In this document: positions 1-8,449 of the stretch, piece by piece | How the letters are laid out: each line of letters begins with the position of its first letter | How positions within the stretch are numbered: position 1 is the stretch's first letter | Source: Immundisolibacter sp. | Lineage (GTDB): Bacteria > Pseudomonadota > Gammaproteobacteria > Immundisolibacterales > Immundisolibacteraceae | Length of the DNA: 31,205 nt | Assembly (NCBI RefSeq): GCF_041601295.1 | Contig: NZ_JBFIII010000027.1 | Span: 1 to 31,205 of the forward strand | Direction: 5' to 3' | Notes under the pieces: generated by a model | Database searches by the model: none | Told to the model about the DNA's origin: nothing | The model's input: the letters and a program-made list of their open reading frames with translations, nothing else | Position numbers and translations under genes: made by a program

Positions 1-613
1 CGCAACGGACCAACGGGTTTGGATGCGCGGTGACTCCCAGCGGGTTGGCGCGCCACACCCAGACGTGGAAGTCGAAGTGGCACACGCCAAGCGGGGCAAG
101 CTCGCCGTGGTCCAGCATCGGGCCATCGAAGTTACTGCCGAATAACAGCGGAGCTGTGGCAAGGCCCGGGAGCCCTGGCGGTGGCCCGACAAGACTTGAA
201 GGTGTGGTGCAGCTACCGTGTCCGTCCCAGGTGTCAACCGGCACCGGGCCATCGTACAAAACCAGGTACTCCACACCCACAAGGTGGCCGTCGCCGTCGT
301 AGAGCAGGATTTCGGGATCCTCTGGAACAATACTTGGATTCGCTATTTTGGCCATATTCACGTAGTGAGTGCCCATTTGCGGCACGCAGGGGCCTCCAGC
401 CACATAGCCTGCATCCGTCGCCGCTTGAACATCAAAGTACTTGGCGGTTGCCCGCCGGACGCTGGCCAGCTTTTTGATGTCAGCCGCGGAAAGCTGCCCG
501 TCTTGGCCCGAAACCGGCGACCGCTTGGGTGGGTTGCCGCCAAAGGGACCGGCCGCAAACGCGGTCAGCGTGGTCATGAGCAGCACCGTGCCCAATCCAA
601 TTCGACGAAACAT
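1..613 (-). CDS. Secreted protein of unknown function, C-terminus beyond the window edge
   Basis: Open from ATG at 613 to the window edge on the minus strand: 204 codons without a stop. A good Shine-Dalgarno AAGGAG lies 7 nt before the ATG. The N-terminus (MFRRIGLGTVLLMTTLTAFAAG) is a typical Sec signal peptide with likely cleavage near residues 20-21. The mature part starts with a Gly/Pro-rich linker, then an alpha segment (ADIKKLASVRRATAKYFDV) and a conserved-looking body containing GGPCVPQMGTHYVN, ILLYDGDGHLVGVEYLV and, near the edge, CHFDFHVWVWRANPLG. I recall this architecture, with spaced His residues and a terminal HVW.W..NP segment, from a widespread family of uncharacterised exported proteins in actinobacteria, proteobacteria and fungi; no function is known to me. 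The His/Cys-rich motifs could bind metal, but that is speculation. Secretion is well supported; function is not. Confidence 0.8.
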   Translation of the reverse strand, partial: MFRRIGLGTVLLMTTLTAFAAGPFGGNPPKRSPVSGQDGQLSAADIKKLASVRRATAKYFDVQAATDAGYVAGGPCVPQMGTHYVNMAKIANPSIVPEDPEILLYDGDGHLVGVEYLVLYDGPVPVDTWDGHGSCTTPSSLVGPPPGLPGLATAPLLFGSNFDGPMLDHGELAPLGVCHFDFHVWVWRANPLGVTAHPNPLVRC

Positions 614-931
614 AGGTAATCTCCTTGCGATTTATGAGTTTTTTTCCATCAGGTACGCACTGCCGCGCGCAGGCAACTGTGACTGCACACCTGCCGCCGG
701 ACGGTAGCAGAAAAGACAATTGCCCACTGGCCAACAGTACCAGGCTTCGACACCGAGCCTGGGCACCATCCGCACGCTCATATTTGTATATTTAATCAGA
801 ATCTTTTTGCAAAAGAAGGCTGCTCGCCTGTGTCAGGCGCGGCACGGCGAATCACTGCCTCGGTCGATATGCCTTGGTTGAATTGATGAGCAGCACCGAG
901 CGGCGCCGGTTGTGCTCGATCGTCGCGAAGT
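614..931. other. 318-bp intergenic region
   Basis: This gap lies between the start of the minus-strand secreted protein (613) and the end of the minus-strand EAL gene (932). It holds the candidate promoter for the secreted gene at 785-812 and an AT-rich patch (about 780-815) that stands out from the GC-rich surroundings. Near 890-915 a short imperfect inverted repeat (AGCAC...GTGCT around the palindrome CGGCGCCG) could be a weak terminator for the EAL gene, but it has no T-run. I see no gene in it. Confidence 0.5.
785..812 (-). promoter_or_regulatory. Candidate sigma-70 promoter for the secreted protein
   Basis: Reading the minus strand, TTGCAA (807-812) is followed after 16 bp by TATACA (785-790), inside the only strongly AT-rich stretch nearby. 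Transcription would begin near 778 and give a leader of about 165 nt before the ATG at 613. The match is reasonable but unsupported by anything except sequence. Confidence 0.4.
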
Positions 932-3844
932 CTAGCCGTTCCGGTTGGCCAGCCACGGCGGCAGCGCTTCGCTGGCCATCGGACGGGCGATGACGTAGCC
1001 CTGCCCCGTGTCGCAGCCCAGGCTCGCCGTCAGATCCAGCGTCGCCTGATCTTCAATGCCTTCCGTCACCACACGCAAGCCCAGGGCGTGGCCCAGATCG
1101 ATCATTGCCTGCACGATCTGCCGCCCACCCGGCCGGGTCAGGCCAACAACAAAGGCCCGGTCTATCTTGATTCCGTTCAGCGGCAACTCGCGCAGATAGG
1201 CCAGCGACGAGTAGCCGCTGCCGAAATCGTCCAGGTAAATCGGCAGGCCCAGGTCACGTAGCTGCCCCAGCACCTTGATACTCCCGACCGGGTCATCCAT
1301 CACTGCGGTCTCGGTCAGTTCCAGGTGCAGACAGTCACGCGGCAGCGGCCAGCGCCCGAGAAACTCACCGATGCGGCTCAAAAATTCAGGATCCTGCAGG
1401 TTGTGGGCGGAGATGTTGACGGCAATCGGCAGCAGCAAGCCTGCTTGCGCGTGACGCGCGGCAATCTCCCGCGCCGCCTCCAGCACGGCATAGGTCAGTG
1501 GCCCGACAAGACCGGTTCGTTCGGCCAGGGCCACGAAGCGACTTGGGGGAACGTCACCATGCACCGGGTGATGCCAGCGGGCCAAGGCCTCAAAACCGCA
1601 AATACGGGCCGAGCGCAGATCGAGCTGTGGCTGCAAGTGCAGCCGCAAGTCCCCGGCGGCAATGGCGCTACGCAAGTCAACTACCAGCGCCAGGCGTTCG
1701 CCCCATTGTTGCTCGAGTTCAGGTCCGGCCAGCAATCCGCCTGAGCCAAGCTGTGCCTCGCGCGCCGCCAGCCGGGCGGCCTGCAACAAACGCTGCCCAT
1801 CGTCACGTGCCGGACCAACAAGCGCCATGCCGACCGTGGCGTTGATGTCCGCGTTCACGGCGGACAGGTTCGCTGGCATCCGCAGGCTGGCCAAAATCCG
1901 CTCGGCATAACGTCGCGTGGTGGCCTCGTCCGCACCCCAAAGAACCAGGGCGAACTCCGATTGCGCCACCCGCGCCAGCAGACCGGGTGACAGGGTCTGC
2001 AGGCGTCCGGCCACGACACGCAGAAACTCGTCTCCGCAGGCGCTACCCAGGGTGGCGGCAAGCTCCCAGTGGTTTTGCAGATCCACGACCAGCACCGAGG
2101 GTGAGTCGCCCGAAGATGCCCCCCGCTCCGCCAGCTGATCGAGAAAAGCCGTCTGGTTAGGCAGCCCGGTTGGCGGATCGAAGTAGGCCAGGCGCCGCAC
2201 GTGAGCATCGACACGGTCATGACGCTCGCGTAACCGCAGGGTGGAGATGCCGAACGACAGGTCGTCGGCCATCTCTGACAGCAACTCGACCTCACGCGCC
2301 GAAAAAGCCTCCGGCTGAGCAGCATAGATGGTAAGCACGCCCTGCACGGCGCCATCTACCCGCAGCGGCAGCACCAGACCAGCCCGCAGGCCACAGTTTG
2401 CCGCCGTCTCAAACAGATCGTGGTCAGCAAGCTCCGCAGCGGCGTCCTTGAGCACCACCGGCTGGCCGCTGGTCAGGGCGCGCGCCGTGGGCGTCTGATG
2501 GGCCAGTGCGGCATCCCAATGCGTTTGCAAATATCCGGCAAAACCACCGTCGTCTCCGGCAGTGGCCATTTGCTGCAGGCCCGTTTTGACGACATAGGCC
2601 ACCCAGGCGTAGCGATATCCGCCCACCGAGACCGCCGCCTCACACATCTCCCGCAGCAGCTCCGGCTCATTCTTGGCGCGAAGCAGGACGCGGTTGCCGG
2701 CGCTGAGCACCATCAGCGCGCGGACAGCCGCATCGGTGCGCATCGCCATGTGATCAAACGCGTGGGCGACGGCCTGGAATTCGGTCGCGCCGCCGGCGCC
2801 GTCGAGCCGAACACCAAGTTCGCCGTTCGCCAGGCGCCGGGCGACCGCCGCCAGACGGCGGGCTGGGGCAATAGCCCGCCGATCCAGGACGACCCAGGCC
2901 AGTGCCGCCACCAGCATCACCACCGCTGCCGCCCCGACCATCTGCCAGCGTGATATCCGGTCCAGGCGCGTTTGCAACGCGCCCAATGGCATGCCCACCA
3001 CCAGATACGGTCCGTTATCCAGCCCAGCGGTACCGCCAAGACGCGTATAGGCATACACACGCGCCTCGCCATCCCGGCCGCGGCTGGCAAAACTGCCGCC
3101 CTCGGGTCGCGCGGTCAGAGCCTCGGAAAGCATGCGATCGCTCTGCTCTGGCTGGTCAGCCCAAGCCGTCGGCAACGCGGGATAACGGACCAGCAGCTGC
3201 TTGCGGTGGTCCAGCAACTTGACCGTCGATCCGACCGGCAACACCGACGGTGCACTGATCGATGTCAGCCAGTCGGCACTGAGGGCCACGAATGCCACGG
3301 CCTGGACCAGGCCCGCCGCGTCTTTTACGGGGTACCCGAAATTGATGCTCGGCACACCGGTTATGCGGCCGATCTGATAATCGCCCGCGGCAAAGCCAGT
3401 GCGCTGCATCACACGTTGAAAGTAGGCACGGTCAGCCAGATTCAGACCCGGCTCGAATGGCAAGGCGGAACAGCGCACGCTGCCATCGATATTGATCACC
3501 CCAAGATTGACGTACTGGGGATACTCGGCGCGTACGTCCTGTAAAAACGCACCGCACGCATCACGGTTGCCGCGTAATTGCGGCAAACGCGACACGACGG
3601 CCAACAAGCCCCGCACCTGGACCAACAGCTGATTGTGCTGCCCGGCCGCCACTTCGGCCGCGCCGCGGGCATGCGCAACCACATCTTCGCGAGCCGCCTG
3701 CCGCAACTGCCCAGCGGACCAGCCAATCAACGCCAGCACGGGAAGCGCGGACACCAATATGATGAAGACCGCAGTGGCTCGCAGGCCCTGCAGTGCTCCG
3801 CGCCGGTTAGTAGCTGTCTGAGCGACGGGCCTAGTCGATATCAT
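932..3844 (-). CDS. Membrane sensor cyclic-di-GMP phosphodiesterase (Cache-HAMP-GAF-GGDEF-EAL)
   Basis: A 970-residue signalling protein. Two membrane helices (about 21-42 and 302-320) flank a periplasmic sensor of the double-Cache type (NLGVINIDGS, LADRAYFQRV). HAMP (about 320-370), GAF (about 385-540), GGDEF (about 545-700) and EAL (about 715-960) domains follow. The EAL domain has the expected active-site signatures: EALARW, NIS, ELTE, DDFGSGYSSL, KIDR and QGY, so hydrolysis of c-di-GMP is likely. The GGDEF signature is AQSEF, so cyclase activity is probably lost and the domain may only regulate. I chose the ATG at 3844 because AAGGGG lies 6 nt upstream; the frame could also start at a GTG at 3877. 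It is divergent from argG. The ligand of the sensor is unknown. Confidence 0.93.
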   Translation of the reverse strand: MISTRPVAQTATNRRGALQGLRATAVFIILVSALPVLALIGWSAGQLRQAAREDVVAHARGAAEVAAGQHNQLLVQVRGLLAVVSRLPQLRGNRDACGAFLQDVRAEYPQYVNLGVINIDGSVRCSALPFEPGLNLADRAYFQRVMQRTGFAAGDYQIGRITGVPSINFGYPVKDAAGLVQAVAFVALSADWLTSISAPSVLPVGSTVKLLDHRKQLLVRYPALPTAWADQPEQSDRMLSEALTARPEGGSFASRGRDGEARVYAYTRLGGTAGLDNGPYLVVGMPLGALQTRLDRISRWQMVGAAAVVMLVAALAWVVLDRRAIAPARRLAAVARRLANGELGVRLDGAGGATEFQAVAHAFDHMAMRTDAAVRALMVLSAGNRVLLRAKNEPELLREMCEAAVSVGGYRYAWVAYVVKTGLQQMATAGDDGGFAGYLQTHWDAALAHQTPTARALTSGQPVVLKDAAAELADHDLFETAANCGLRAGLVLPLRVDGAVQGVLTIYAAQPEAFSAREVELLSEMADDLSFGISTLRLRERHDRVDAHVRRLAYFDPPTGLPNQTAFLDQLAERGASSGDSPSVLVVDLQNHWELAATLGSACGDEFLRVVAGRLQTLSPGLLARVAQSEFALVLWGADEATTRRYAERILASLRMPANLSAVNADINATVGMALVGPARDDGQRLLQAARLAAREAQLGSGGLLAGPELEQQWGERLALVVDLRSAIAAGDLRLHLQPQLDLRSARICGFEALARWHHPVHGDVPPSRFVALAERTGLVGPLTYAVLEAAREIAARHAQAGLLLPIAVNISAHNLQDPEFLSRIGEFLGRWPLPRDCLHLELTETAVMDDPVGSIKVLGQLRDLGLPIYLDDFGSGYSSLAYLRELPLNGIKIDRAFVVGLTRPGGRQIVQAMIDLGHALGLRVVTEGIEDQATLDLTASLGCDTGQGYVIARPMASEALPPWLANRNG

Positions 3845-3884
3845 TCTGTGCCCCTTCGAACCCGGCCAACCGACCACTGGTCTT

Positions 3885-3901
3885 GGGGAAAGGTGTTCCC
3901 C
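3885..3901. promoter_or_regulatory. Inverted repeat GGGGAA-N5-TTCCCC between divergent genes
   Basis: A perfect 6-bp inverted repeat with a 5-bp centre sits in the 152-bp gap between the divergent EAL gene and argG. Its symmetry suits a dimeric regulator. A second imperfect repeat, CCAGGG-N9-CCCTGG, follows at 3921-3941. No regulator is identified. Confidence 0.3.
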
Positions 3902-3950
3902 TTCATCACGACGCCGCTTGCCAGGGGCGGCGCTGCCCTGGCCCTTGGCC

Positions 3951-3956
3951 TAGAAT
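3951..3956 (+). promoter_or_regulatory. Candidate -10 element for argG
   Basis: TAGAAT stands out in a GC-rich gap 40 bp before the argG ATG. No convincing -35 is seen at 16-18 bp upstream, so a dedicated activator or a false match are both possible. Confidence 0.3.
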
Positions 3957-3996
3957 AAGCGCCCCCGCTCGGTGGGGTTAACGGAGCTGCTTGTTC

Positions 3997-5217
3997 ATGA
4001 CCGACGTCAAACGCGTGGTGCTTGCCTACTCGGGCGGGCTCGATACGTCCATCATCCTCAAATGGTTGCAGGAAACCTACCAGTGCGAGGTGGTGACCTT
4101 CACAGCCGATATCGGCCAGGGCAATACCGAGCTTGAGCCGGCCCGTCGCAAAGCCGAAACCATGGGCGCGAGCGCAATCTACGTCAACGACCTGACGGAG
4201 GAATTCGCGCGCGATTTCGTGTTTCCGATGTTCCGCGCCAACGCGCTGTACGAAGGCGAGTACCTGCTCGGCACTTCGATCGCCCGGCCACTGATTGCCA
4301 AGCGCATGGTGGAGATCGCCCGCGAGACCGGCGCCGACGCCATCGCCCACGGCGCGACCGGCAAGGGCAACGATCAGGTGCGGTTCGAGCTGGGTGCTTA
4401 CGCGCTGATGCCGGACGTGCGCGTCATCGCGCCTTGGCGGGAGTGGGACCTGACCTCGCGCGAGAAACTGCTGGCCTACGCCGAGCAGCACCAGATTCCG
4501 GTGGAATTCAAGCGCGCCGGGCAACAGGCGCCCTACTCCATGGACGCCAACCTGCTGCACATCTCGTACGAAGGAGGCGTGCTGGAGGATCCGTGGCAGG
4601 AACCGGAAGAATCCATGTGGCGCTGGAGCGTGTCGCCGCAACAGGCGCCCGACGTGCCGGAGTACCTGGAGCTTGATTACCGCCACGGCGATATCGTGGC
4701 GATAGACGGCGAACCGCTCACCCCGGCACAGGTGATGCTGCGCTTGAACGAGACCGGCGGTCGCCACGGCATCGGCCGCGTGGACCTGGTCGAGAACCGC
4801 TACGTCGGCATGAAATCCCGCGGCTGCTACGAAACTCCCGGCGGCACCATAATGCTGCGCGCGCACCGCGCGATCGAGTCACTGACGCTCGACCGCGAGG
4901 CAGCGCACCTGAAGGACGACCTCATGCCGCGCTACGCCAGCCTGGTCTACAACGGCTACTGGTGGAGCCCGGAGCGGCTGTTGTTGCAAGGCCTGATCGA
5001 TGACAGTCAGAAGCACGTCAACGGCACCGTGCGCCTGAAGCTGTACAAGGGCAATGTACTGGTGGCCGGGCGCAAGAGCCCGGATTCGCTGTTCGACCCG
5101 GCCATCGCCACCTTCGAGGACGACGCCGGCGCCTACGACCAGGCCGACGCCACCGGTTTCATCCGCCTGAATGCCCTGCGCCTGCGCAGTGCCGCCCGCC
5201 TGCGTGGCGGCGGCTGA
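3997..5217 (+). CDS. argG: Argininosuccinate synthase
   Basis: A 406-residue cytoplasmic enzyme that joins citrulline and aspartate using ATP, the penultimate step of arginine synthesis. The N-terminal PP-loop ATP pyrophosphatase motif AYSGGLDTS is at residues 10-18, and the family signature HGATGKGNDQVRFE is present. The length matches the roughly 400-residue bacterial type. The start is the ATG at 3997, giving the usual MTDVKRVVLAYSGGLD N-terminus; a TTG two codons earlier (3991) is less likely. A GGAG sits 10 nt upstream. It is followed after 16 bp by metX on the same strand, so the two may be co-transcribed, although arginine and methionine synthesis are not functionally coupled. Confidence 0.97.
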   Translation: MTDVKRVVLAYSGGLDTSIILKWLQETYQCEVVTFTADIGQGNTELEPARRKAETMGASAIYVNDLTEEFARDFVFPMFRANALYEGEYLLGTSIARPLIAKRMVEIARETGADAIAHGATGKGNDQVRFELGAYALMPDVRVIAPWREWDLTSREKLLAYAEQHQIPVEFKRAGQQAPYSMDANLLHISYEGGVLEDPWQEPEESMWRWSVSPQQAPDVPEYLELDYRHGDIVAIDGEPLTPAQVMLRLNETGGRHGIGRVDLVENRYVGMKSRGCYETPGGTIMLRAHRAIESLTLDREAAHLKDDLMPRYASLVYNGYWWSPERLLLQGLIDDSQKHVNGTVRLKLYKGNVLVAGRKSPDSLFDPAIATFEDDAGAYDQADATGFIRLNALRLRSAARLRGGG

Positions 5218-5233
5218 AAACGGCCCCGCCAGG

Positions 5234-6388
5234 ATGACGGATCACGCGAGTCCCGATTCAGTGGGCTTGGTCGAGCAGCACACCTTTCATCATGAGGCCG
5301 CGCTGCAACTCGACAGCGGACGTCAGTTGCCCGGCTTCGAGCTGAAGTACGAAACCTACGGCAGCCTGAACGCCAGCCGCAGCAATGCGATCCTGGTCTG
5401 CCACGCGCTTTCGGGTGACCACCATGCAGCCGGCTGGCACACCGCCGATGACAAGCGGCCTGGCTGGTGGGACAACTGCATCGGGCCGGGAAAACCCATC
5501 GATACCGACAAATTCTTTGTTGTCGCCTGCAATAACCTGGGTGGCTGCGACGGCTCCACCGGTCCGACAAGCATCAACCCGGCCAGCGGTCGTATGTGGG
5601 GGCCGGATTTCCCCATCGTTACGGTGCGTGACTGGGTGCGCAGCCAGGCGTTGCTGGCCGATCATCTGGGCATAGAACGCTTCGCCGCCGTGGCCGGCGG
5701 CAGCCTGGGCGGGATGCAGGCGCTGCAGTGGGCAATCGAGTTCCCGGGCCGGGTGCGCAGCGCGCTGCTGATAGCCGCCGCGCCCCGCTTGTCGGCGCAG
5801 AACATCGCCTTCAACGAAGTGGCGCGCAAGGCCATCATGTCCGATCCGGACTTTCACGAAGGCCGTTACGCCGAGCACGGCGTGGTGCCCCGTCGCGGCC
5901 TGATGCTGGCGCGCATGCTCGGGCACATCACCTATCTTTCCGACGGCCTGATGCGGCAAAAATTCGGTCGCGAGCTGCGCGAGGGTAAGCTGAACTTCGG
6001 CTTCGACGTGGAGTTTCAGATCGAGTCCTACCTGCGCCACCAGGGCGAGACCTTCGTCGACCGCTTCGACGCCAACACCTACCTGCTGATGACCAAGGCG
6101 CTGGATTATTTCGACCCCACCGCCGAGTACGATGGCGACCTGGCCCGAGCCCTGGCGCGGGCGCAGGCGCGTTTTCTGGTGGTTGCCTTCTCAAGCGACT
6201 GGCGTTTTGCCCCTGATCGCTCGCGCGAGATCGTCAAGGCCCTGCACACCGGTGGCAGTGCCGTGAGCTACGCCAGCATTGACTCCCCCGACGGCCATGA
6301 CGCGTTTTTGCTGCCCAATGACCACTATTTCGCGGTGCTGCGCGCGTTCCTGAACCACCTCCACGCCGAATTGGAGGTCAGCACATGA
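5234..6388 (+). CDS. metX: Homoserine O-acyltransferase (MetX family)
   Basis: A 384-residue alpha/beta-hydrolase-fold enzyme that acylates homoserine, committing it to methionine synthesis. The nucleophile elbow GGSLGGMQ places the catalytic Ser at about 157; the Asp in SSDWRF (about 322) and the His in DGHDAF (about 355) complete the triad. The ATG at 5234 gives a normal MetX N-terminus; the longer frame from 5171 would overlap argG and adds an unconvincing Cys/Ala-rich leader. The gene overlaps metW by 4 bp (ATGA), the standard proteobacterial metXW pair. MetX proteins in this phylum use either acetyl-CoA or succinyl-CoA, and I cannot decide which from sequence alone. Confidence 0.95.
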   Translation: MTDHASPDSVGLVEQHTFHHEAALQLDSGRQLPGFELKYETYGSLNASRSNAILVCHALSGDHHAAGWHTADDKRPGWWDNCIGPGKPIDTDKFFVVACNNLGGCDGSTGPTSINPASGRMWGPDFPIVTVRDWVRSQALLADHLGIERFAAVAGGSLGGMQALQWAIEFPGRVRSALLIAAAPRLSAQNIAFNEVARKAIMSDPDFHEGRYAEHGVVPRRGLMLARMLGHITYLSDGLMRQKFGRELREGKLNFGFDVEFQIESYLRHQGETFVDRFDANTYLLMTKALDYFDPTAEYDGDLARALARAQARFLVVAFSSDWRFAPDRSREIVKALHTGGSAVSYASIDSPDGHDAFLLPNDHYFAVLRAFLNHLHAELEVST

Positions 6389-7083
6389 GCGAAAACACGG
6401 GCGCTCGCGCCACGGCCAGCATTCCAGGTGGGCGCCGGGCCAGTGACCAGCCACATCCAGCGAAGAAACTGCGCGGCGACCTCAGCCTGATTGCCGACTG
6501 GATCCGGCCCGGCAGTCGGGTGCTCGATCTTGGCTGTGGCAGCGGCGCCCTGCTGGCGCATTTGCGGACCGAACGGGCAGTCACCGGCTATGGTCTTGAG
6601 ATCGACACCGACAAGGCCGTGCGCTGCATCGAGCGCGGCGTCAGTGTCATCCAGACCGACCTCGACGCGGGCCTTGCCGACTTCGACACCGACTCGTTCG
6701 ATTACGTGATCATGAGTCTTACGCTACAGGCGGTGTACTTCCCCGCAAAACTGCTGGAGGACATGCTGCGCGTCGGGCGCGAGGGCATCGTCGCGTTTCC
6801 GAATTTCGGCCACCTGAGCTGCCGGCTGCAGCTTGGGCTTGGCGGGCACATGCCGGTGTCGGCGGCCTTGCCGGAAGAATGGTATGAAACCAGTAACATC
6901 CACCTGTGCACCATCCGCGACTTCGAGCAGCTGTGCCGCGACCGCGGCATCCGCATTCTGCAGCGCACGGTGGTTGACCATTTGCATCGCCGCTCGCTCG
7001 GCGCGCGGTTGCTGCCGAACCTGCTGGGCGAGGTGGCGCTTTATCGCTTCGAGCGCAACACCACGCCACAGCGACCGGCCTGA
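6385..7083 (+). CDS. metW: MetW, methionine biosynthesis methyltransferase-like protein
   Basis: A 232-residue class I SAM-dependent methyltransferase-fold protein. The glycine-rich motif I, VLDLGCGSGALL, is near residue 50, and the MetW-typical segments SLTLQAV and FPNFGHLSCRLQL follow. It starts inside the metX stop codon (4-bp overlap), which implies translational coupling. MetW is required with MetX for homoserine acylation in several proteobacteria, where it is thought to act as a partner that activates MetX rather than as a known methyltransferase. Nothing in the sequence looks damaged. Confidence 0.95.
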   Translation: MSENTGARATASIPGGRRASDQPHPAKKLRGDLSLIADWIRPGSRVLDLGCGSGALLAHLRTERAVTGYGLEIDTDKAVRCIERGVSVIQTDLDAGLADFDTDSFDYVIMSLTLQAVYFPAKLLEDMLRVGREGIVAFPNFGHLSCRLQLGLGGHMPVSAALPEEWYETSNIHLCTIRDFEQLCRDRGIRILQRTVVDHLHRRSLGARLLPNLLGEVALYRFERNTTPQRPA

Positions 7084-7107
7084 TTCCCCGCACCGAGAAG
7101 AAAACCC

Positions 7108-7524
7108 ATGAAAATCGCCCTGCGCCGCCTCGTATTGCCGCTACTGCTCACGCCGCTGCTGGCATTAGCCCGCACCCCGGCCCCGGAAGGCGCACAGGTA
7201 TATTTCATCTCCCCGCAGGACGGCGCCGCGCTGAGCGGCCCGGTGACCGTGCGTTTCGGCCTCAAGGGCATGGGCGTCGCCCCGGCTGGCCTGCAAAAGG
7301 ACGGTACCGGTCATCATCACTTACTGATCGACACTGCCCTGCCGCCGCTGGACCTCCCCGTGCCGGTCGATGACAAACACGTCCACTTCGGGGCCGGCCA
7401 GACCGAAACCGTTATCACCCTTCCACCGGGGCGCCATACCCTGCAACTGCTGCTGGGCGATTTCTCCCATACCCCGCACGAACCGGCGGTGGTCTCGCCG
7501 CAGATCAGCATTACCGTGAAGTAA
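7108..7524 (+). CDS. Small exported DUF4399 protein
   Basis: A 138-residue protein with a clear signal peptide (hydrophobic residues 9-20, cleavage likely after ALA at about 21). The mature domain matches DUF4399 as I know it: YFISPQDGAALSGPVTVRFGLKGMGVAPAG, then the His-rich GTGHHHLLID, KHVHFGAGQTE and LPPGRHTLQLLLGDFSH. It is probably a periplasmic beta-sandwich, and the clustered His residues suggest metal binding, but no function is established. GAGAAGA before the ATG is a plausible ribosome site. It lies 24 bp after metW and 68 bp before uppP and may share their transcript. Confidence 0.88.
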   Translation: MKIALRRLVLPLLLTPLLALARTPAPEGAQVYFISPQDGAALSGPVTVRFGLKGMGVAPAGLQKDGTGHHHLLIDTALPPLDLPVPVDDKHVHFGAGQTETVITLPPGRHTLQLLLGDFSHTPHEPAVVSPQISITVK

Positions 7525-7592
7525 CCGGTCGCAGGCCGTCGCTGGGCCTGTTCACCTGATTACGCTTTGCCCGGGCAGGAAACCTCATAGCC

Positions 7593-8399
7593 ATGTCGGA
7601 ACCCACGCTGCTACAGATCATCGTGCTGGCGGTGGTGCAAGGCGTTACCGAGTTCCTGCCGATCTCAAGCTCGGCACACCTGATTCTGGTACCCAAACTG
7701 TTTGCGTGGCCCGATCAGGGCCTGGCCTTCGATGGCGCCATGCACGTCGGGACGCTCAGTGCCGTGCTGTGGTATTTCCGCAAACACCTGTGGCCGCTGA
7801 CGCGCGACTTTGGGGCCAGCCTGCGAGGCCAGGGCCTGACTCCGACCGGTCGACTGGCCTGGGCGGTGCTGCTGGGCACCGTGCCGGCGGCGATCGCCGG
7901 CCTCGCCCTGCACGACCTCATTGAAGGGCCGCTGCGCAGTCCGCGGGTCATTGCCGTGACCACCATCGGTTACGCCCTGCTGCTGCTGGTGGCCGACCGC
8001 ATCGGCCGCCAACAGCGCGACGAGTACACGTTTCGTTGGCGAGACGCGGCATTTATTGCGGCCGCACAGGCGCTGGCGCTGATACCCGGCACCTCGCGCT
8101 CGGGTGTGACCATGACCGCCGGCCTGCTGGCGGGACTCACCCGTGCCGGGGCGGCGCGGTTCTCGTTCTTGCTATCGATCCCGATCACCGCGCTGGCCGG
8201 CGGCTACGAAATTCTCAAGCTGATTCAGGCCGGCGCTCCGGCACAACTCGACAAGGCCCTGCTGGCGGCGGCCGTGGCGGCGGTCAGCGGCTATCTGGCC
8301 ATCGCCTTCCTGATGCGTCTGCTGCAAAGCCGCGGCATGACACCGTTCGTGGTCTACCGGCTGTTGCTCGGGGCGATCCTGGTCGCCTATTTTTACTGA
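7593..8399 (+). CDS. uppP: Undecaprenyl-diphosphatase
   Basis: A 268-residue polytopic inner-membrane enzyme of the BacA/UppP family. It dephosphorylates undecaprenyl diphosphate to recycle the lipid carrier of peptidoglycan and other envelope polymers; its loss or gain alters bacitracin sensitivity in other bacteria. Both family signatures are intact: QGVTEFLPISSSAHL at 16-30, carrying the essential Glu and Ser residues, and PGTSRSG at 165-171. Length and hydrophobic pattern are normal. It runs towards the convergent protease gene, with a GC-rich hairpin at the junction. Confidence 0.97.
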   Translation: MSEPTLLQIIVLAVVQGVTEFLPISSSAHLILVPKLFAWPDQGLAFDGAMHVGTLSAVLWYFRKHLWPLTRDFGASLRGQGLTPTGRLAWAVLLGTVPAAIAGLALHDLIEGPLRSPRVIAVTTIGYALLLLVADRIGRQQRDEYTFRWRDAAFIAAAQALALIPGTSRSGVTMTAGLLAGLTRAGAARFSFLLSIPITALAGGYEILKLIQAGAPAQLDKALLAAAVAAVSGYLAIAFLMRLLQSRGMTPFVVYRLLLGAILVAYFY

Positions 8400-8416
8400 T
8401 CCGGCAGCGCAACCCG

Positions 8417-8449
8417 CCGCCTGCGCCTCAGCGGCCGCGGCGCAGGCGG
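8417..8449. terminator. GC-rich hairpin between convergent uppP and protease genes
   Basis: CCGCCTGCGCC (8417-8427) pairs perfectly with GGCGCAGGCGG (8439-8449) around an 11-nt loop. It follows the uppP stop by 17 bp, and its right arm lies inside the 3' end of the convergent protease gene. There is no T-run, so it may stall or protect 3' ends rather than act as a classical intrinsic terminator. Confidence 0.5.

Noticed and set aside
3841..4866. Minus-strand 341-codon frame opposite argG
   Set aside because: It lies antisense to highly conserved argG and has no recognisable motif.
5171..5233. N-terminal extension of metX
   Set aside because: The added 21 residues overlap argG, are unlike MetX N-termini and lack a ribosome site; the ATG at 5234 fits the family.
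7532..7550. Short inverted repeat CAGGCC-N7-GGCCTG as a terminator before uppP
   Set aside because: Only a 6-bp stem without a T-run; such repeats are common in GC-rich spacers, and uppP probably continues the same transcript.
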